Assembly (NCBI RefSeq): GCF_004011505.1
Contig: NZ_SAUN01000001.1
Location: 11,373,501-11,437,500 of the forward strand
Length of the DNA stretch: 64,000 nucleotides
From: Nonomuraea polychroma
GTDB lineage: Bacteria; Actinomycetota; Actinomycetes; Streptosporangiales; Streptosporangiaceae
Reading direction: 5' to 3'
The position numbers were made by a program, and so were the translations under genes. Below the pieces are notes generated by a model. The model had not been told where the DNA came from, did no database searches, and saw only the letters and a list, made by a program, of their open reading frames with translations. Shown one piece after another: positions 8,501 through 16,824 of the stretch. Numbering within the stretch: position 1 is the stretch's first letter; every line of letters begins with the position of its first letter.

Positions 8501-8532
8501 AGCCCGGCCGCGAGGGAGGTTGCGGCCGGGCT
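8501..8532. terminator. Terminator hairpin after the 50-residue gene
   Basis: AGCCCGGCCGC (8501-8511) and GCGGCCGGGCT (8522-8532) form a perfect 11-bp stem with a 10-nt loop. It lies 13 bp past the stop of the minus-strand small gene and can also back up termination of the rightward XRE operon. A small CCCCC/GGGGG hairpin sits at about 8481-8494. Confidence 0.65.
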
Positions 8533-8544
8533 GCTTGTGGGCGG

Positions 8545-8697
8545 TCATGAAGCGAGGAACTTGGCGAAGACCGAGCGGTGGCGGCGCTCGGCTCGCACGC
8601 TCTTCACGGCCTCGCGGACGCGCCGGTGCTCGGCGGCCGTCCGGCGCAGTTCGGAAGCGCGATGCTGCATGATCGAGTATTCGAGTTCGGCGTTCAT
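8545..8697 (-). CDS. 50-residue basic helical protein
   Basis: A short gene starting MNAELEYSIMQHRASELRR and ending FAKFLAS. ATG at 8697 follows ACAGGAG with a 7-nt gap, a good binding site. The protein is rich in Arg, Glu and Ala and should be one amphipathic helix. Similar 45-60-residue proteins with a Met-Gln-x-Arg-x-x-Glu-Leu start are common in actinomycetes and have no assigned function. Its transcript would end at the hairpin at 8501-8532. The 164 bp upstream, shared with the DUF4230 gene's downstream side, contain repeated CCTAAG/CTTAG motifs. Confidence 0.6.
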   Translation of the reverse strand: MNAELEYSIMQHRASELRRTAAEHRRVREAVKSVRAERRHRSVFAKFLAS

Positions 8698-8861
8698 CCG
8701 AGTGCTCCTGTGCTCTACGTGGTGCCTTTTGTCTGCACTCTTAAGACTCCTCCTAAGGCCCCCTCCGGCACATCGGGCGTATGCCTTATCTCCGGGCGTA
8801 AGGGCAGCTAGGGAGGTACTTAGACGCGTGCACAAGGGCCTAAGGCGGCCGTGAGAGCTGC

Positions 8862-9533
8862 CTAGGGCTCGTCGGTGAACTTGACCGTGACCTTCGTGAA
8901 ACCGAGCGACTTGAGCATGCCCGAGAGCATTGCCTTGGTGTTGGTGTCGGCCCTGGCGCGCAGGTCACTCGCCACCGCGGCCTCTCTGATCTTCTTCTCG
9001 GCGAGCAGGTAGAGCTCGCGCTGGTCGCCGGGGGAGCCCGACAGGAAGTCCTGGACGCGGTCGAACAGGCCCCGCTGCTGCGCGAACACGTACGAGCGGC
9101 TGTTGTCCAGGTTGGGCTTCTCCAGCTGGGCCCGCGGGAGCCGTACGGTCGCCTCGGTGCGGTCCTCGGAGACGGTCACCGCGTTCGTCGCCATGGCCGA
9201 GAAGTCCACGTAGGCGTCCACGCCGCCCGAGCCGACGAACAACGTCCTGGTGCCCTTGATCGCGTCGGGCAGGAAGTTCGCGTCCTTCTCCAGGTCCACG
9301 ACGACCTGGAAGTTTCCGGTCGCGGCCTCGAACCGGCTCAGGTCCTTGATCGACTGCAGTAGCACCGGCTGGCTGCGGTCGATGGTCTGCTCGCCCATCG
9401 GGTTGAGCCAGGTCCAGGCCAGACGGCCGGCCACCACGAGGAGGACCGCAAGGACCAGGAAACCCGCCACATATCGCCACCTGCGGCGCCGCCCGGGAAT
9501 CACCTCGGGCGACGTCGTACGGGAAGTCGTCAT
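8862..9533 (-). CDS. DUF4230 domain-containing protein
   Basis: A 223-residue protein with a basic N-terminus, one membrane helix (YVAGFLVLAVLLVVAGRLAW, residues about 23-42) and an extracytoplasmic DUF4230 domain. Family marks include VLLQSIKDLSRFEAATGNFQVVVD, KGTRTLFVGSGGVDAYVDFS and a C-terminal MLKSLGFTKVTVKF (each seen here in parts). DUF4230 proteins are membrane-anchored and of unknown function, widespread in Firmicutes and Actinobacteria. It is not clearly linked to the next gene leftward; the upstream gene on the same strand ends 28 bp before its start, so they may be co-transcribed. Confidence 0.85.
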   Translation of the reverse strand: MTTSRTTSPEVIPGRRRRWRYVAGFLVLAVLLVVAGRLAWTWLNPMGEQTIDRSQPVLLQSIKDLSRFEAATGNFQVVVDLEKDANFLPDAIKGTRTLFVGSGGVDAYVDFSAMATNAVTVSEDRTEATVRLPRAQLEKPNLDNSRSYVFAQQRGLFDRVQDFLSGSPGDQRELYLLAEKKIREAAVASDLRARADTNTKAMLSGMLKSLGFTKVTVKFTDEP

Positions 9534-9561
9534 GCTCGCATGCCTACCCGCTGGTCGATCA

Positions 9562-11682
9562 TCAGTGCCAGCCGTTTGGTGACATCTCCGATTCCGTCAC
9601 GACCGCCGGTGCCCACCCGGACCCGGACACGCCGGGCGCCCACCCGGCCTCTGACGTCGTACGCGACCAGCCGCCCAGTGCGCCGCCCACCTGCCACCCG
9701 TGAACCGGCACCACGCGCTCGGCCCGGCCCTGAGGCCCGTCGCCCTGCACGCCGCGTGACCCGCCGCCCTGGCCCACGGTGGTCCCGCCGCCCTGGGTGC
9801 CGCCTTGCGTGCCGCGTGATCCGCTGCCCTGACCGACGATCGACCCGCCGCCCTGCCCGCTGGGTGCCCGGCCACCATCAGGCCCGCCGCCGTGGTCGTC
9901 GTTCCCGCCGCCATCTCCAGCGCGTGACCCGCTGCCCTGCCCGTCACCCTGGTCGCCCCGCGGCTCGCCGCCGTGCCTGTCGCCCCCGCCGCCTTGTCCG
10001 GCGTGCGGCCCGCCGGCCTGCCCGGCCTGCGGCCCGCTGCCCTGACCGCCGTGCGCCATGCCGCCCTGTCCGCCGTGCCCCACGCCGCCCTGCGACGTGC
10101 TCGACGCCCATCCGGCGGTCGGCGCGCCCGGTGTCGCCCAGCCTGCCGCGACGGGCGTGCCGCCGGCCGCCGCGGACCCTCGCGCCGCGCCGCCGGACGT
10201 GGCGGCCTGCCCGGGCGCTGCCGCAACCCCGCCGTCCGCGGACGCATGCCCGGGCGGCCACTGCACGGAGGTGTGCGGTGGCGCCCACTGCGTGGCGCCC
10301 TGCGGTGGCGTCCACCCCATCGCGGCGCCCGGGCCCAGCGTGCTCGGCACCGTGCTCGTCGCCGGCGTCCCACTGGGGTCCGGATACACCGGATAAACCT
10401 GCGTGGACTCCGGTGCCGGCCGCACCGGCGGCGAGGCCAGCGCGGGCCGCCCCGGTCCGCCGCCGAAATGCGTGCTCGACAGCCCGCAGTTCTGGAAGTC
10501 GCTGTAGAACATGCGCAACCACTCCCGCCGCTGGTGCTCGCTCAGCCACGAGAACCACGACGCCGCGTACTGGTGCTCCGGCAGCGGCCCTCCAGGCAGC
10601 GGCTCCCCGCGCAGCCAGGCCATCACGATCTCCCGGTAGCCGTCCGCCACCGTGCCCGGGCATTTGGCGGCCAGCGAGTCGATGTACTCGTACGCCGCCT
10701 CCTCGGCGAACCCCGCGGAAAGATCGGGCACGTGGATCGGCGCCAGCCCGGTGGACGGCTTCAGCTCGTCGTCCAGCGGCCGCTGCTCCACCCGCGTGAA
10801 CGCCGCCGGCGTCCCGGCCAGCCGCGAGGCGATCTGCGTGAACGCGGCCCCGAGCTCGGTCAGCCCCGCCCGCATCCCAGGATGGACACACACCGTAATC
10901 GGCCACTCCTGGCAGCTGTACGCGATGTCCTCGGCGGCGGCCGGCTTGGCCTGGGTCAGCACCCGCGACACGCCCATCCCTGCGGCCAGCACCGCCAGGA
11001 GCGCGCACGCCAACACCATCGCCTGCCTGGTCACCAGCGCCGCCCAGCCGAGCAGCAGCGCCGCCGTGATGCCCAGCAGCCAGATCGTCTGGTCGAAGAA
11101 GGGCGCCCCGCTCAATCCCTGGAACAAGTCGTACGGCTCGCCGGTGCCGGGCGCCAGCTTGTCGGCCCAGCCCCGGTCGTCGGCCAGCCACGAGAACGCC
11201 CCGTAACAGGCCAGCCCGGCCAGCGGCGGTGTGAACGTCCTGGGCAGCACCCAGCCGGCCACCCACCCGATCACCGAGTACAACGCCAGCCCCGCCATGC
11301 CCATGCCGAGCCCCGACAGGCTCAGCCGGCCCGCCTGGTCGGTGAGCACCGTCTTGATCGCCAGCACCAGCACCGTCGCCCCGAACGACCCCAGCACCAC
11401 CAGCACGATAGCCAGCGGCGCCTTGAGCGCCCGCCACGTCGTGAGCGAGCGGCCGCGCAACGCCCTGCGCTTGCGCAACGCCACCCACGCGGCGAAGGCC
11501 GCGGCCACAGGCCCGGTCAACCGGAGCGAGCCGATGACCGCGGCCACGATGTTCTCCCACGCGTCCACGCCTGGGATGAGGACGTTCCACGCCGCGACCA
11601 GGCCGACAGCCAGCAGCACGGCAACCGTGACTGCCGCGCTCTGCTTCAGCTCCTCTCGTGAAACGCCCGCGTGCTCACGCAC
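9562..11682 (-). CDS. Polytopic membrane protein with Gly/Gln/His-rich tail
   Basis: A 706-residue protein in three parts. Residues 1-240 hold about six membrane helices. Residues about 245-410 form a soluble domain (CQEWPITVCVHPGMR at its start, FEEAAYEY-like and LPEHQYAASWF later) that resembles the DUF7224-type domain found in actinomycete ABC-associated membrane proteins. Residues about 415-706 are low complexity, dominated by GQGG, HGGQG and GSG units, ending in GWAP repeats. The tail is unusual and may be a disordered extracellular spacer. No ATPase gene is adjacent. The reading frame itself is clean, and the long reading frame on the other strand here is a composition artefact. Confidence 0.6.
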   Translation of the reverse strand: MREHAGVSREELKQSAAVTVAVLLAVGLVAAWNVLIPGVDAWENIVAAVIGSLRLTGPVAAAFAAWVALRKRRALRGRSLTTWRALKAPLAIVLVVLGSFGATVLVLAIKTVLTDQAGRLSLSGLGMGMAGLALYSVIGWVAGWVLPRTFTPPLAGLACYGAFSWLADDRGWADKLAPGTGEPYDLFQGLSGAPFFDQTIWLLGITAALLLGWAALVTRQAMVLACALLAVLAAGMGVSRVLTQAKPAAAEDIAYSCQEWPITVCVHPGMRAGLTELGAAFTQIASRLAGTPAAFTRVEQRPLDDELKPSTGLAPIHVPDLSAGFAEEAAYEYIDSLAAKCPGTVADGYREIVMAWLRGEPLPGGPLPEHQYAASWFSWLSEHQRREWLRMFYSDFQNCGLSSTHFGGGPGRPALASPPVRPAPESTQVYPVYPDPSGTPATSTVPSTLGPGAAMGWTPPQGATQWAPPHTSVQWPPGHASADGGVAAAPGQAATSGGAARGSAAAGGTPVAAGWATPGAPTAGWASSTSQGGVGHGGQGGMAHGGQGSGPQAGQAGGPHAGQGGGGDRHGGEPRGDQGDGQGSGSRAGDGGGNDDHGGGPDGGRAPSGQGGGSIVGQGSGSRGTQGGTQGGGTTVGQGGGSRGVQGDGPQGRAERVVPVHGWQVGGALGGWSRTTSEAGWAPGVSGSGWAPAVVTESEMSPNGWH

Positions 11683-11915
11683 CCTTGATCCCGTTGTTGC
11701 ACTTCATCAAGCACCCCCGTGCCCCTCGGCAAGACGGAAAACGATCAGTCCAGCCGGTCCCCACAGGCTGAATGGACTTGGCTTCCGCGTCACCATCCGT
11801 ACGAGAACCATAACTGAGCGTGATGGTTGACGTCCGGATTCTTGGTCAAGCAAGTACGCCTGTCGCTCCAGGTAGTCGGAACGAATCGGGACGACAGGCG
11901 CGCTACCGTAGCGCT

Positions 11916-12467
11916 GTGTCCCAGCCGAAGCCGCTCAACCTGCCGTTCGACCCGATCGACCGCGCCGCGGAGAGCTGGCGCGCGCACTTCGGGCCCTCAT
12001 CCGCCATGGCCGCCGTGACCTCGATCATGAGAGCGCATCAGATCCTGCTGTCGCAGCTTGACTCGCTCCTGAAGCCCTATGACCTGACTTTCGCCCGATA
12101 TGAGGCGCTGGTCCTGCTGACGTTCAGCAAGACAGGGGCGCTCCCGCTGTCGAAAATCGGCGAACGGCTCATGGTCCATCCCACCAGCGTCACCAACACG
12201 GTGGACAGGCTGGAGAAATCCGGATTCGTCTGCCGCCTTCCCAATCCGCGCGACGGACGTGGCGTGCTGGCCGAGATCACCGCCGCGGGCAAAGATGTCG
12301 TGCGGCGTGCCACGCGGGATCTGATGGCCGCGGAATTCGGTCTCCCCATGTACGCCGAGGACGAACTCCACCAGATGTTCGAGCTGCTGCGTACGCTCAG
12401 GATCGCGGCGGGTGACTTCGCGGTCCCGCCGATGCGGCAAGATGAAGAGCATGGCGGACTTCTCTAG
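11916..12467 (+). CDS. MarR family transcriptional regulator
   Basis: A 183-residue winged-helix regulator. The recognition region is LPLSKIGERLMVHPTSVTNTVDRLEKSGFV (residues about 84-113, quoted in overlapping parts: LSKIGERLMVHPTSVT and VDRLEKSGFV), followed by the wing RLPNPRDGRG. Long terminal helices should form the dimer. The effector is unknown. The GTG at 11916 is exactly 6 nt after TACCGT (11904-11909), which predicts a leaderless mRNA; the longer frame from 11820 would include the promoter. It overlaps the thioredoxin/TPR gene, so the two are probably one operon. The 233-bp divergent gap to the membrane-protein gene holds the promoters. Confidence 0.88.
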   Translation: MSQPKPLNLPFDPIDRAAESWRAHFGPSSAMAAVTSIMRAHQILLSQLDSLLKPYDLTFARYEALVLLTFSKTGALPLSKIGERLMVHPTSVTNTVDRLEKSGFVCRLPNPRDGRGVLAEITAAGKDVVRRATRDLMAAEFGLPMYAEDELHQMFELLRTLRIAAGDFAVPPMRQDEEHGGLL

Positions 12468-13386
12468 GCCCGGGTCGCTCTACGGAGCGATAGATCTGGG
12501 CGCGCGCAAGCAGGCACTGGAGGCGCAGGCCCGGCGGGAGGCAGCAGGTCCCCAGACGGGCGCGGCGGCCTCGATCGTCGACGTGACCGAGGAGACGTTC
12601 ACGACCGACGTCATCGACCGGTCGATGAGACTGCCGGTCGTGCTCGACCTCTGGTCTCCCAGGGCGCCGGGCAGCGCCCAGCTGAGCCCGGTGCTGGAGA
12701 AGGTCGTCGGCGACCTCGGCGGCCGGGTCGTGCTGGCCAAGGTCAACGTCGACGCCAGCCCGCAGATCGCCCAGGCGCTGCGCGTGCAGGCCGTCCCGAC
12801 CGTGCTGGCCATCTTCCAGGGGCAGGCCGTCACCGGCTTCCAGCAGGTGCTGCCGGAGCAGGAGGTGCGCCGCTGGCTCGACGAGCTGATGAGCGCGGTC
12901 GAGCAGTTCTACCAGGCCAATCCCGACGCCCGGCCGCCTGCGGCCGGCGAGGAGGAGGCGCCTGCGGGCCCGCCCATCGACCCCGACCTGGCCGCCGCCG
13001 AGCAGGCGATCGAGAGCGGCAACATGGACGCTGCGGCTGAGGCCTACGAGCGGCTGCTGGCCCGCTCTCCCGGCAACGAGGACGCCAAGATGGGTCTGGC
13101 GGGCGTCAGTCTGATCAAGCGCACGGAGGGCGTCGACCCCGCCGACGTCCAGCGGCGGCTGCAGGACCCCGCCGACCTGGACGCGCAGCTGCTCGCCGCC
13201 GACCTGGAGATGTTGTCGGGCTCGGTGGACGAGGCGTTCAACCGCGTCATCGCCGTGGTCAAGCGCACCTCGGGCGACGAGCGCGACAAGGCCAGGCGTC
13301 ATTTGCTCGGATTGTTCGACGCGTTGCCCGCAGAAGACCCATCTTTGGCGAAAGCACGTAGAGCTTTGGCGAGCGCCCTGTTCTAA
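12451..13386 (+). CDS. Thioredoxin-fold/TPR protein (CnoX/YbbN-like)
   Basis: A protein of about 311 residues with a thioredoxin fold (residues about 30-140: VVLDLWSPRAPGS, KVNVDASPQIAQAL, VQAVPTVLAIFQG) and C-terminal TPR-like helices (AEQAIESGNMDAAAEAYERLL onward). The usual WCxxC is replaced by WSPRAP, with no Cys at all, so it cannot do thiol redox chemistry; actinobacterial members of this family generally lack the pair. E. coli CnoX is a holdase that hands clients to GroEL and DnaK. ATGs at 12442 and 12451 are both possible; both overlap the marR end. Confidence 0.85.
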   Translation: MADFSRPGSLYGAIDLGARKQALEAQARREAAGPQTGAAASIVDVTEETFTTDVIDRSMRLPVVLDLWSPRAPGSAQLSPVLEKVVGDLGGRVVLAKVNVDASPQIAQALRVQAVPTVLAIFQGQAVTGFQQVLPEQEVRRWLDELMSAVEQFYQANPDARPPAAGEEEAPAGPPIDPDLAAAEQAIESGNMDAAAEAYERLLARSPGNEDAKMGLAGVSLIKRTEGVDPADVQRRLQDPADLDAQLLAADLEMLSGSVDEAFNRVIAVVKRTSGDERDKARRHLLGLFDALPAEDPSLAKARRALASALF

Positions 13387-13395
13387 CCTGGGCAT

Positions 13396-14025
13396 ATGCG
13401 GGTCGTCACCATATCGGCGACATACGGCACGGCCGGGGGCCAGATCGGCCCGGCCGTGGCCGAGCGGCTCGATGTGCCCTTCGTCGACCGGGCCATTCCC
13501 AGCGCCGTCGCCCAAGAGCTCGGCTGCACGCTGGAGGAGGCGCTCGCCCACGATGACCGTGCCGAGCACGGCCTCGGCAGGCTCCTGTCAGGGGCGATGC
13601 GGTTGCCGACGGTCACGTTCGGCGGCGTGGACATGTATGTTCCCGGCGCGATGCCGCTCGCGCCCGAGGAGTTCGTGCGCCGTACCGAGCGCATCATGCG
13701 GGAGACCGCCCGCACTCAGGGCGGCGTTTTTCTGGGCCGGGCAAGCGCCGTGGTCCTCGCCGACCACCCCGGCGCGTTGCACGTCCGGCTCGACGCCCCG
13801 GTCAAACGACGGATCCGGCAGACGGCCACGCTGGGCGAGGTCAGCGAGCGCGAAGCCCGCCGGATCATCGAGGACAACGACCGGGCCCGGATGGCCTACT
13901 GGCGCACCTTCTACCGCACCGATCCGTCGGACGCGTGTCAATATCATCTGGTCGTGGACAGCACCACGATTCCCGTTTCGACGTGCGTCGACCTGATCGT
14001 CACCGCCGCCGAGGCACTGGATTGA
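13396..14025 (+). CDS. Cytidylate kinase-like family protein
   Basis: A 209-residue P-loop-type protein of the cytidylate kinase-like family. The N-terminus MRVVTISATYGTAGGQIGPAVAERL replaces a strict Walker A with YGTAGGQIG, as usual for the family. VFVDRAIP-type strand (PFVDRAIP), the lid helix EREARRIIEDNDRAR and the ending FYRTDPSDACQYHLVVDST follow the CMK fold. The substrate is unproven. ATG at 13396 sits 6 nt after TAACCT (13384-13389), which overlaps the preceding stop, so it can be transcribed leaderless apart from the upstream gene. Confidence 0.85.
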   Translation: MRVVTISATYGTAGGQIGPAVAERLDVPFVDRAIPSAVAQELGCTLEEALAHDDRAEHGLGRLLSGAMRLPTVTFGGVDMYVPGAMPLAPEEFVRRTERIMRETARTQGGVFLGRASAVVLADHPGALHVRLDAPVKRRIRQTATLGEVSEREARRIIEDNDRARMAYWRTFYRTDPSDACQYHLVVDSTTIPVSTCVDLIVTAAEALD

Positions 14026-14081
14026 CCTGACTCCCCCTAACATGGGAGGACTTCTTGGTCAGTCCCGAAGGAGCGATTGAC

Positions 14082-15491
14082 GTGGCGACCGTCCCCAGTG
14101 TGTCTTACTCCATCACCGTGCGGCTCGAGGTGCCCGCAGGCGGCAAGGCCGTCAGCCAGCTCACCCATGCTGTAGAGACCGCCGGAGGCGTGGTGACCGC
14201 CCTCGACGTCACCAACGCCGGCCACGAAAAGCTTCGCATCGACGTGACCTGCGCCGCCCGGGACACCGACCACGCCCAGGCCATCGTCGACCAGCTCGAG
14301 GCCGTCGAGGGCGTCGTCATCCACAAGGTGTCCGACCGCACGTTCCTCATGCACCTCGGCGGCAAGATCGAGATGGTGTCGAAGGTGCCGCTGCGTAACC
14401 GCGACGAGCTGTCGATGGCCTACACGCCGGGCGTGGCGCGTGTGTCGATGGCGATCGCGCGCAACAAGGAGGACGCGCGGCGCCTGACCATCAAGCGCAA
14501 CACCGTTGCCGTGGTCACGGACGGCTCCGCCGTGCTGGGGCTGGGCAACATCGGCCCGGAGGCGGCGCTGCCGGTCATGGAGGGCAAGGCGGCGCTGTTC
14601 AAACGTTTCGCGGGCATCGACGCCTGGCCGATCTGCCTGGACACGCAAGACGTGGACGAGATCGTCCGTACCGTGCAGGTGATCGCGCCGGGGTTCGGCG
14701 GGATCAACCTGGAGGACATCGGCGCGCCGCGCTGCTTCGAGGTGGAGCGGCGGCTGCGCGAGCTGCTCGACATCCCCGTCTTCCATGACGACCAGCACGG
14801 GACCGCGATCTGCGTGCTGGCGGCGCTCACCAACGCGCTGCGGGTCGTGAACAAGGGCATCGAGAACGTCAAGATCACCATGGCGGGCGCGGGCGCGGCC
14901 GGGAACGCCGTGCTGCGGCTGCTGCTCGCGGCGGGGGCGCGCAACGTGATCGTGTGCGACTATCTTGGCGCCGTGCACAAGGGGCGTGACGACCTCGACG
15001 AGTCGCTGCGCTGGATCGCCGAGCACACGAATGCCGAGGGATACGCCGGGGACCTGCGTGGGGCGATCAAGGGGGCCGACGTGTTCGTCGGGGTGTCCGC
15101 GCCGGGCATCCTGACCGGGGACGACATCGCGACGATGGCCAAGGACGCGGTGGTGTTCGCGCTGGCCAACCCGGAGCCCGAGGTGTCGCCCGATGACGCG
15201 CGCGAGCACGCGGCCGTGGTGGCGACCGGGCGGTCCGACTACCCCAACCAGATCAACAACGTGCTGGCCTTCCCCGGCGTCTTCCGGGGGCTGCTGGACG
15301 CGCAGGCCGGTGGGGTGACGCAGGAGATGTTGCTGGCGGCGGCCGGCGCGCTGGCCGCGGTCGTCTCGCCGGAGGAACTGGGGCCCAACTACATCGTCCC
15401 GAGCGTGTTCCACCCGGATGTGGCGGGAGCGGTGGCCGCGGCGGTGCGCGAATCCGCCGGGGGGCGCGCGAGAGGCTTCACTGAGGCATAA
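14082..15491 (+). CDS. NAD-dependent malic enzyme with ACT domain
   Basis: A 469-residue malic enzyme: an ACT-like regulatory region (residues 1-80, YSITVRLEVPAGG to VSDRTFLMHLGG), the malic N-terminal domain (YTPGVARV, VVTDGSAVLGLGNIGPEAALPVMEGKA in parts) and the NAD domain (MAGAGAAGNAVLRLLLAAG). It oxidatively decarboxylates malate to pyruvate, giving NADH or NADPH; Streptomyces homologues are NAD-linked. The GTG at 14082 (MATVPSV) has GAAGGAG upstream and matches the N-terminus I recall for S. coelicolor SCO2951. A TTG at 14055, also with a good GGAGGA, would add 9 residues. A hairpin overlaps the stop. Confidence 0.93.
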   Translation: MATVPSVSYSITVRLEVPAGGKAVSQLTHAVETAGGVVTALDVTNAGHEKLRIDVTCAARDTDHAQAIVDQLEAVEGVVIHKVSDRTFLMHLGGKIEMVSKVPLRNRDELSMAYTPGVARVSMAIARNKEDARRLTIKRNTVAVVTDGSAVLGLGNIGPEAALPVMEGKAALFKRFAGIDAWPICLDTQDVDEIVRTVQVIAPGFGGINLEDIGAPRCFEVERRLRELLDIPVFHDDQHGTAICVLAALTNALRVVNKGIENVKITMAGAGAAGNAVLRLLLAAGARNVIVCDYLGAVHKGRDDLDESLRWIAEHTNAEGYAGDLRGAIKGADVFVGVSAPGILTGDDIATMAKDAVVFALANPEPEVSPDDAREHAAVVATGRSDYPNQINNVLAFPGVFRGLLDAQAGGVTQEMLLAAAGALAAVVSPEELGPNYIVPSVFHPDVAGAVAAAVRESAGGRARGFTEA

Positions 15492-15507
15492 AGACATTTT
15501 GTCTTTT
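15490..15507 (+). terminator. Terminator overlapping the malic enzyme stop
   Basis: AAAGAC (15490-15495) and GTCTTT (15501-15506) form a 6-bp stem around ATTTT, followed by another T. It is AT-rich and weak alone, but it abuts the larger inverted-repeat element that follows. Confidence 0.4.
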
Positions 15508-15600
15508 ACGGCGGGGCCACCGGCGCGCCAGACGCCGCACTTCGGCTGATGGCCCTCCAGGGAGACGCCCTCTGAGCCCTTCACCGGTGGCCCGCCGTAA
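15506..15600. repeat. 95-bp element bounded by 17/18-bp inverted repeats
   Basis: The left arm starts TTACGGCGGGGCCACCGG (15506-15523) and the right arm is CCGGTGGCCCGCCGTAA (15584-15600), complementary except for one missing base. The interior has smaller stems such as CCCTCCAGGG. It could be a large bidirectional terminator between convergent genes, a structured RNA, or a short non-coding mobile repeat. The rest of the 434-bp convergent gap (15601-15925) is G-rich and shows no coding signal. Confidence 0.5.
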
Positions 15601-15925
15601 CGGCGCATCCTTGGCCGGGTTCCGTGGTTCCCATCTTGGCCGCCGCACACTGTCCCACCGCCGGAAGGCCCGCCCCGGCATCCGGCCTGTGCTCACGCAC
15701 CGGACCCGGACTTGCGGGTGCCGCCCGCCGGGTGGCTCTCCCCGTGCCGGCTGTCACGTCGGCAGGGCGGCGTTGTGGGGTGCGGGGCTCTGTGGGGCGG
15801 GCGCTTGCGTGCGCGGACGTGTCGCTGCGGGAGAAGGTGCGGCTGGGGTGCCTGTTGCCTGAGCTTGGGCGTTGAGGGCTGGGGGCGTGAGGGCGCGCTC
15901 GGGAGGGGCCGGTTGACGCGTGGTG

Positions 15926-16426
15926 TTATGAGGCGGCGTCGGCTCGCTGGGTGATGGCGGGCATGAGGCGGTAGCTCTCCTGGAAGACCAGGTTGTGGGC
16001 GTCGCCCGCGGCGATCACGCGGAGCGTGTCGATCTGCGCCTGGGCGTCCGCGGCGTCGAAGATGTTCATCGGCCAGTCTCCGACGGTGTTGCCCCGTAGG
16101 TGCGGGTGGTGGAATCCGGCGCCGTAGTGGGCGACGACCGCGATGGGCTGGGCGTGGCAGGCGCGTTGCTCCGGCCACGTCAGCGACCACATCGCGTTGA
16201 GCCCGCCCTCCTTCGACCTGGTGACCCCGCTGGCCACCACCTCGCCCGTGCCGAGCAGCAGGTCGGCGTTGAGCTCCTCCAGCGTCGTCCTCGCCACGGG
16301 GTCGAGCAGCTCGACCGCCGTGACGAACACTCTCTCCTTGTCATCCCGCGAAACGGCCCGGCCGTGGTTGCCGTCACGCAGATCGCGGAAGTGGCGGATC
16401 AGGGCTTCGTTCATGGGAGTACGCAT
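15926..16426 (-). CDS. Hypothetical protein of the Hsp20/MerR operon
   Basis: A 166-residue protein, probably cytosolic, that I do not recognise. It starts MRTPMNEALIRHFRDLRDG, has a central region with WSLTWPEQ, VVAHYGAGFHHPHLRG and GDWPMNIF, and ends helical. No signal peptide or membrane segment is visible. ATG at 16426 follows AAGGGGG by 5-6 nt, 25 bp after the MerR stop, so it is very likely the last gene of the Hsp20-MerR operon. The His-rich GFHHPHLRG could bind metal, but this is a guess. Confidence 0.6.
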   Translation of the reverse strand: MRTPMNEALIRHFRDLRDGNHGRAVSRDDKERVFVTAVELLDPVARTTLEELNADLLLGTGEVVASGVTRSKEGGLNAMWSLTWPEQRACHAQPIAVVAHYGAGFHHPHLRGNTVGDWPMNIFDAADAQAQIDTLRVIAAGDAHNLVFQESYRLMPAITQRADAAS

Positions 16427-16451
16427 GCCTACCCCCTTCCCCGCGGATGGG

Positions 16452-16775
16452 TCAGGAGTCGTGCTCTCGCTGTTCAAGCCGGGCGTACGCGGCGGCCAGC
16501 TGCTCGCGCAGCCTGGCGACTTCGTGTTCGAGCTCCAGGATGCGCCGGATCGCGATGAGCGTCATGCCCTCGTCCGCCATGCGCGTGACGTGCTGGACGG
16601 TCATGATGTCGCGGCGCGAGTAGCGCCGCTGGCCTCCCTCGGAGCGGCTCGGGGTGACGACGTCGTGCTGGTCGAGCCGGCGCAGGTAGGCCTGCTGCAC
16701 GTTGAGCATGCTCGCCACTTGGCTCATGGAGTAGAGAGGGGCGTGCTCGTCGTCGAACGGGAGCTTGGACATCAT
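16452..16775 (-). CDS. MerR family regulator (HspR-like)
   Basis: A 107-residue MerR protein: YSMSQVASMLNVQQAYLRRLDQHDVVTPSRSEGGQRRYSRRDI is the winged-helix region (residues about 15-57; the core motifs are QVASMLNV and GGQRRYSRRDI), followed by a dimerising coiled coil VARLREQLAAAYARLEQ. No C-terminal effector domain and no metal-binding Cys pair are present. The layout downstream of an hsp20 gene matches HspR-type repressors that control heat-shock genes in actinomycetes. It probably binds the inverted repeat over the hsp20 promoter. Two adjacent ATGs (16775, 16772) follow GAAGAG. Confidence 0.85.
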   Translation of the reverse strand: MMSKLPFDDEHAPLYSMSQVASMLNVQQAYLRRLDQHDVVTPSRSEGGQRRYSRRDIMTVQHVTRMADEGMTLIAIRRILELEHEVARLREQLAAAYARLEQREHDS

Positions 16776-16824
16776 GGCTCTTCAACGTAGGGGACGGGCG
16801 TCCGGCCCGTCCCCTGACACGACG

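Noticed and set aside
9540..11661. Long plus-strand frames opposite the 706-residue membrane protein
   Set aside because: Codon bias and membrane helices support the minus strand; the others come from the repetitive GC-rich tail.
12605..12800. Reading the CnoX-like protein's missing thioredoxin Cys pair as a novel inactivation
   Set aside because: Loss of the Cys pair is usual in the actinobacterial branch of this family, so it is not a broken gene.
15587..15875. Possible small plus-strand genes in the malic enzyme/166-residue gene gap
   Set aside because: No ribosome binding site, Cys/Arg/Gly-rich composition, and overlap with the inverted-repeat element.
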